NCBI RefSeq assembly: GCF_003339865.1 | Contig: NZ_QPKV01000015.1 | Span: 1 to 64,000 of the forward strand | Source: Pedobacter chinensis | GTDB lineage: Bacteria > Bacteroidota > Bacteroidia > Sphingobacteriales > Sphingobacteriaceae | DNA length: 64,000 bases | Direction: 5' to 3' | Part shown: positions 62,594 to 64,000 of the stretch, piece after piece | Position numbering within the stretch: the stretch's first letter is position 1 | How the letters are laid out: every line of letters starts with the position of its first letter | Notes under the pieces: model-generated | What the model saw: only the letters and a program-made list of their open reading frames with translations | Told to the model about the DNA's origin: nothing | Database searches by the model: none | Position numbers and translations under genes: made by a program

Positions 62594-63988
62594 ATGACTA
62601 AAATTACAAGCATTTGCTGCATCGGTGCAGGCTACGTTGGAGGACCTACTATGGCGGTTGTAGCCAAACAATGCCCACACATTAAGGTTACCATTGTAGA
62701 TTTAAATGAAGCGAGAATTGCAGCCTGGAATGACGTTGATGTGAATAACATTCCCGTATACGAGCCAGGCTTAAGCGAAGTGGTGGCAGAGGCCAGGGGC
62801 AGAAATTTATTTTTTTCTACGGATGTAGACCGGGCAATTGAAGAAGCGGAGATGGTTTTTATTTCCGTAAATACCCCAACCAAAACGTATGGTGCTGGTA
62901 AAGGGATGGGGGCAGATTTAAAGTGGATCGAATTGTGTGCCCGTCAGATTGCCAGGGTATCTAAAACAGATAAAATTATTGTAGAGAAATCTACATTGCC
63001 GGTGCGTACCGCAGAGGCCGTAAGAGATATCTTACACAACACTGGAAATGGTGTTAATTTTCAGGTGTTATCCAATCCGGAGTTTTTGGCAGAAGGCACT
63101 GCTGTAGATGACCTGTTGAATCCTGACCGGGTATTGATCGGCGGAGATGCAAACCCGGAAGGACAAGAGGCTGTGCAGGCTTTGGTGGATGTTTATGCCA
63201 ACTGGATTCCAAGAGAGCGTATTTTAACCACAAATGTCTGGTCTTCTGAATTATCTAAACTGGTAGCCAATGCTTACCTGGCACAAAGGATCTCTTCTAT
63301 CAATTCCATTTCTGAACTTTGTGAAAAAACAGAGGCAAATGTGAATGAAGTTGCGAGGGCTATTGGTACAGACAGCAGGATCGGCCCTAAATTTTTAAAA
63401 GCTTCTGTAGGTTTTGGGGGTTCATGTTTTCAGAAGGATATCCTGAACCTGGTTTATATTTCCCGTTCCTTTGGTTTGCAGGAAGTTGCAGATTACTGGG
63501 AGCAGGTGATCATTATGAATGATCACCAGAAAAAGCGCTTTGCACTAAATATTGTAAAAGACTTATATAATACGGTATCGGGCAAGAAGATCGCTTTCTT
63601 AGGCTGGGCCTTTAAAAAAGACACAAACGATACCAGGGAATCGGCAGCCATTTATGTGGCCGACGAACTTTTAAACGAGCAGGCCACTATACAGGTTTAT
63701 GATCCTAAAGTTGAAGATAAACAGATTTATGCAGATCTTGATTACTTAGGCACCAGAAGCCCCGATTTAAATAAAAAGGGAGTAACGGTATCAGAAGACC
63801 CTTATGCTGCCTGTGCTGATGCGCATGCCATTGCAGTTCTGACTGAATGGGATGAATTTATAGACTACGACTGGCAGCGTATTTATGACGGGATGCTTAA
63901 GCCGGCTAAAATATTTGATGGCAGAAACATTCTGGATCACAAAAAACTCCGAGCGATTGGTTTTAAAGTAAGTGGTATTGGTATGTAA
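62594..63988 (+). CDS. ugd: UDP-glucose 6-dehydrogenase (eukaryotic-like type)
   Basis: A 464-residue NAD-dependent dehydrogenase converting UDP-glucose to UDP-glucuronate. It shows CCIGAGYVGGPTMAV, VFISVNTPTKT, EKSTLPVRTAE, LSNPEFLAEGTA, the catalytic Cys in GFGGSCFQKDILNL and WAFKKDTNDTRES. The length and motifs are those of the longer, animal-like UDPGDH class found in Bacteroidota. It differs from the enzyme at 12698, which uses a UDP-HexNAc. It lies 17 bases after manC and both probably form one unit; the window ends soon after. Confidence 0.92.
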   Translation: MTKITSICCIGAGYVGGPTMAVVAKQCPHIKVTIVDLNEARIAAWNDVDVNNIPVYEPGLSEVVAEARGRNLFFSTDVDRAIEEAEMVFISVNTPTKTYGAGKGMGADLKWIELCARQIARVSKTDKIIVEKSTLPVRTAEAVRDILHNTGNGVNFQVLSNPEFLAEGTAVDDLLNPDRVLIGGDANPEGQEAVQALVDVYANWIPRERILTTNVWSSELSKLVANAYLAQRISSINSISELCEKTEANVNEVARAIGTDSRIGPKFLKASVGFGGSCFQKDILNLVYISRSFGLQEVADYWEQVIIMNDHQKKRFALNIVKDLYNTVSGKKIAFLGWAFKKDTNDTRESAAIYVADELLNEQATIQVYDPKVEDKQIYADLDYLGTRSPDLNKKGVTVSEDPYAACADAHAIAVLTEWDEFIDYDWQRIYDGMLKPAKIFDGRNILDHKKLRAIGFKVSGIGM

Positions 63989-64000
63989 GATATATTTAGA

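Overview
This window comes from a Bacteroidota chromosome, most likely Sphingobacteriaceae and close to Pedobacter. The signs are AT-rich DNA, several exact TAnnTTTG promoter boxes of the Bacteroidota type, a DUF6266 protein, Bacteroidota-style dispersed hairpin repeats, and polysaccharide genes of a type common in that phylum. The assignment rests on gene content and promoter style only; no rRNA or tRNA gene is present.

Layout. Positions 1-590 are a non-coding block of structured, dispersed repeats. Positions 664-4383 are a compact minus-strand operon: a small membrane protein (DUF6804-like), a TerB-like protein, a coiled-coil membrane protein, a secreted VWA-like protein, a small Cys-rich secreted protein and a secreted SNase-type nuclease. 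Upstream of it on the same strand is an HsdR-N-like PD-(D/E)XK protein (4488-5549). A gap with a 159-bp direct duplication follows (5800-5958 and 6188-6346), then a TPR histidine kinase and response regulator pair (6361-8705), a tiny secreted Asp-Pro-Gly repeat protein, a hairpin-dense intergenic element (8995-9124), an unknown membrane protein, an LdhA-type D-lactate dehydrogenase behind nested inverted repeats, and a DUF6266 protein.

From 12698 to the right edge everything is on the plus strand and nearly all of it makes, exports or modifies surface polysaccharide. A second repeat block (about 14000-15350) separates a UDP-HexNAc dehydrogenase from gmd. Segment A (15460-36767) holds gmd, a six-SLBB outer-membrane export protein, a Wzz protein, a module for an unidentified activated precursor (GDPD-like, HAD, two nucleotidyltransferases, cupin), a WavE-like transferase, flippase 1, a UDP-GlcNAc 2-epimerase, polymerase 1, glycosyltransferases, an IS982-family insertion, a 2OG-Fe(II) oxygenase, two SDR enzymes and a WecA/WbpL-type initiating transferase. 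Segment B (36912-49998) holds glycosyltransferases, flippase 2, a Wzi-like protein, a PHP tyrosine phosphatase, a Wza lipoprotein and a Wzc tyrosine kinase with a Gly-Tyr tail. Segment C (50151-63988) opens with an acyltransferase remnant, then flippase 3, three pyruvyl transferase paralogues, a GH130-like propeller protein, an alginate-lyase-like protein, polymerase 2, a split Alg14/Alg13 pair, a GDP-mannose pyrophosphorylase and a UDP-glucose dehydrogenase.

Three flippases, two polymerases and two export proteins, but only one recognisable initiating transferase, suggest two or three glycans sharing early steps. Precursors that can be inferred are GDP-mannose, GDP-4-keto-6-deoxymannose, UDP-glucuronate, UDP-ManNAc and an oxidised UDP-HexNAc. 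Several start codons are moved here from the longest reading frame because a promoter, a terminator or an overlap makes the longer form unlikely.
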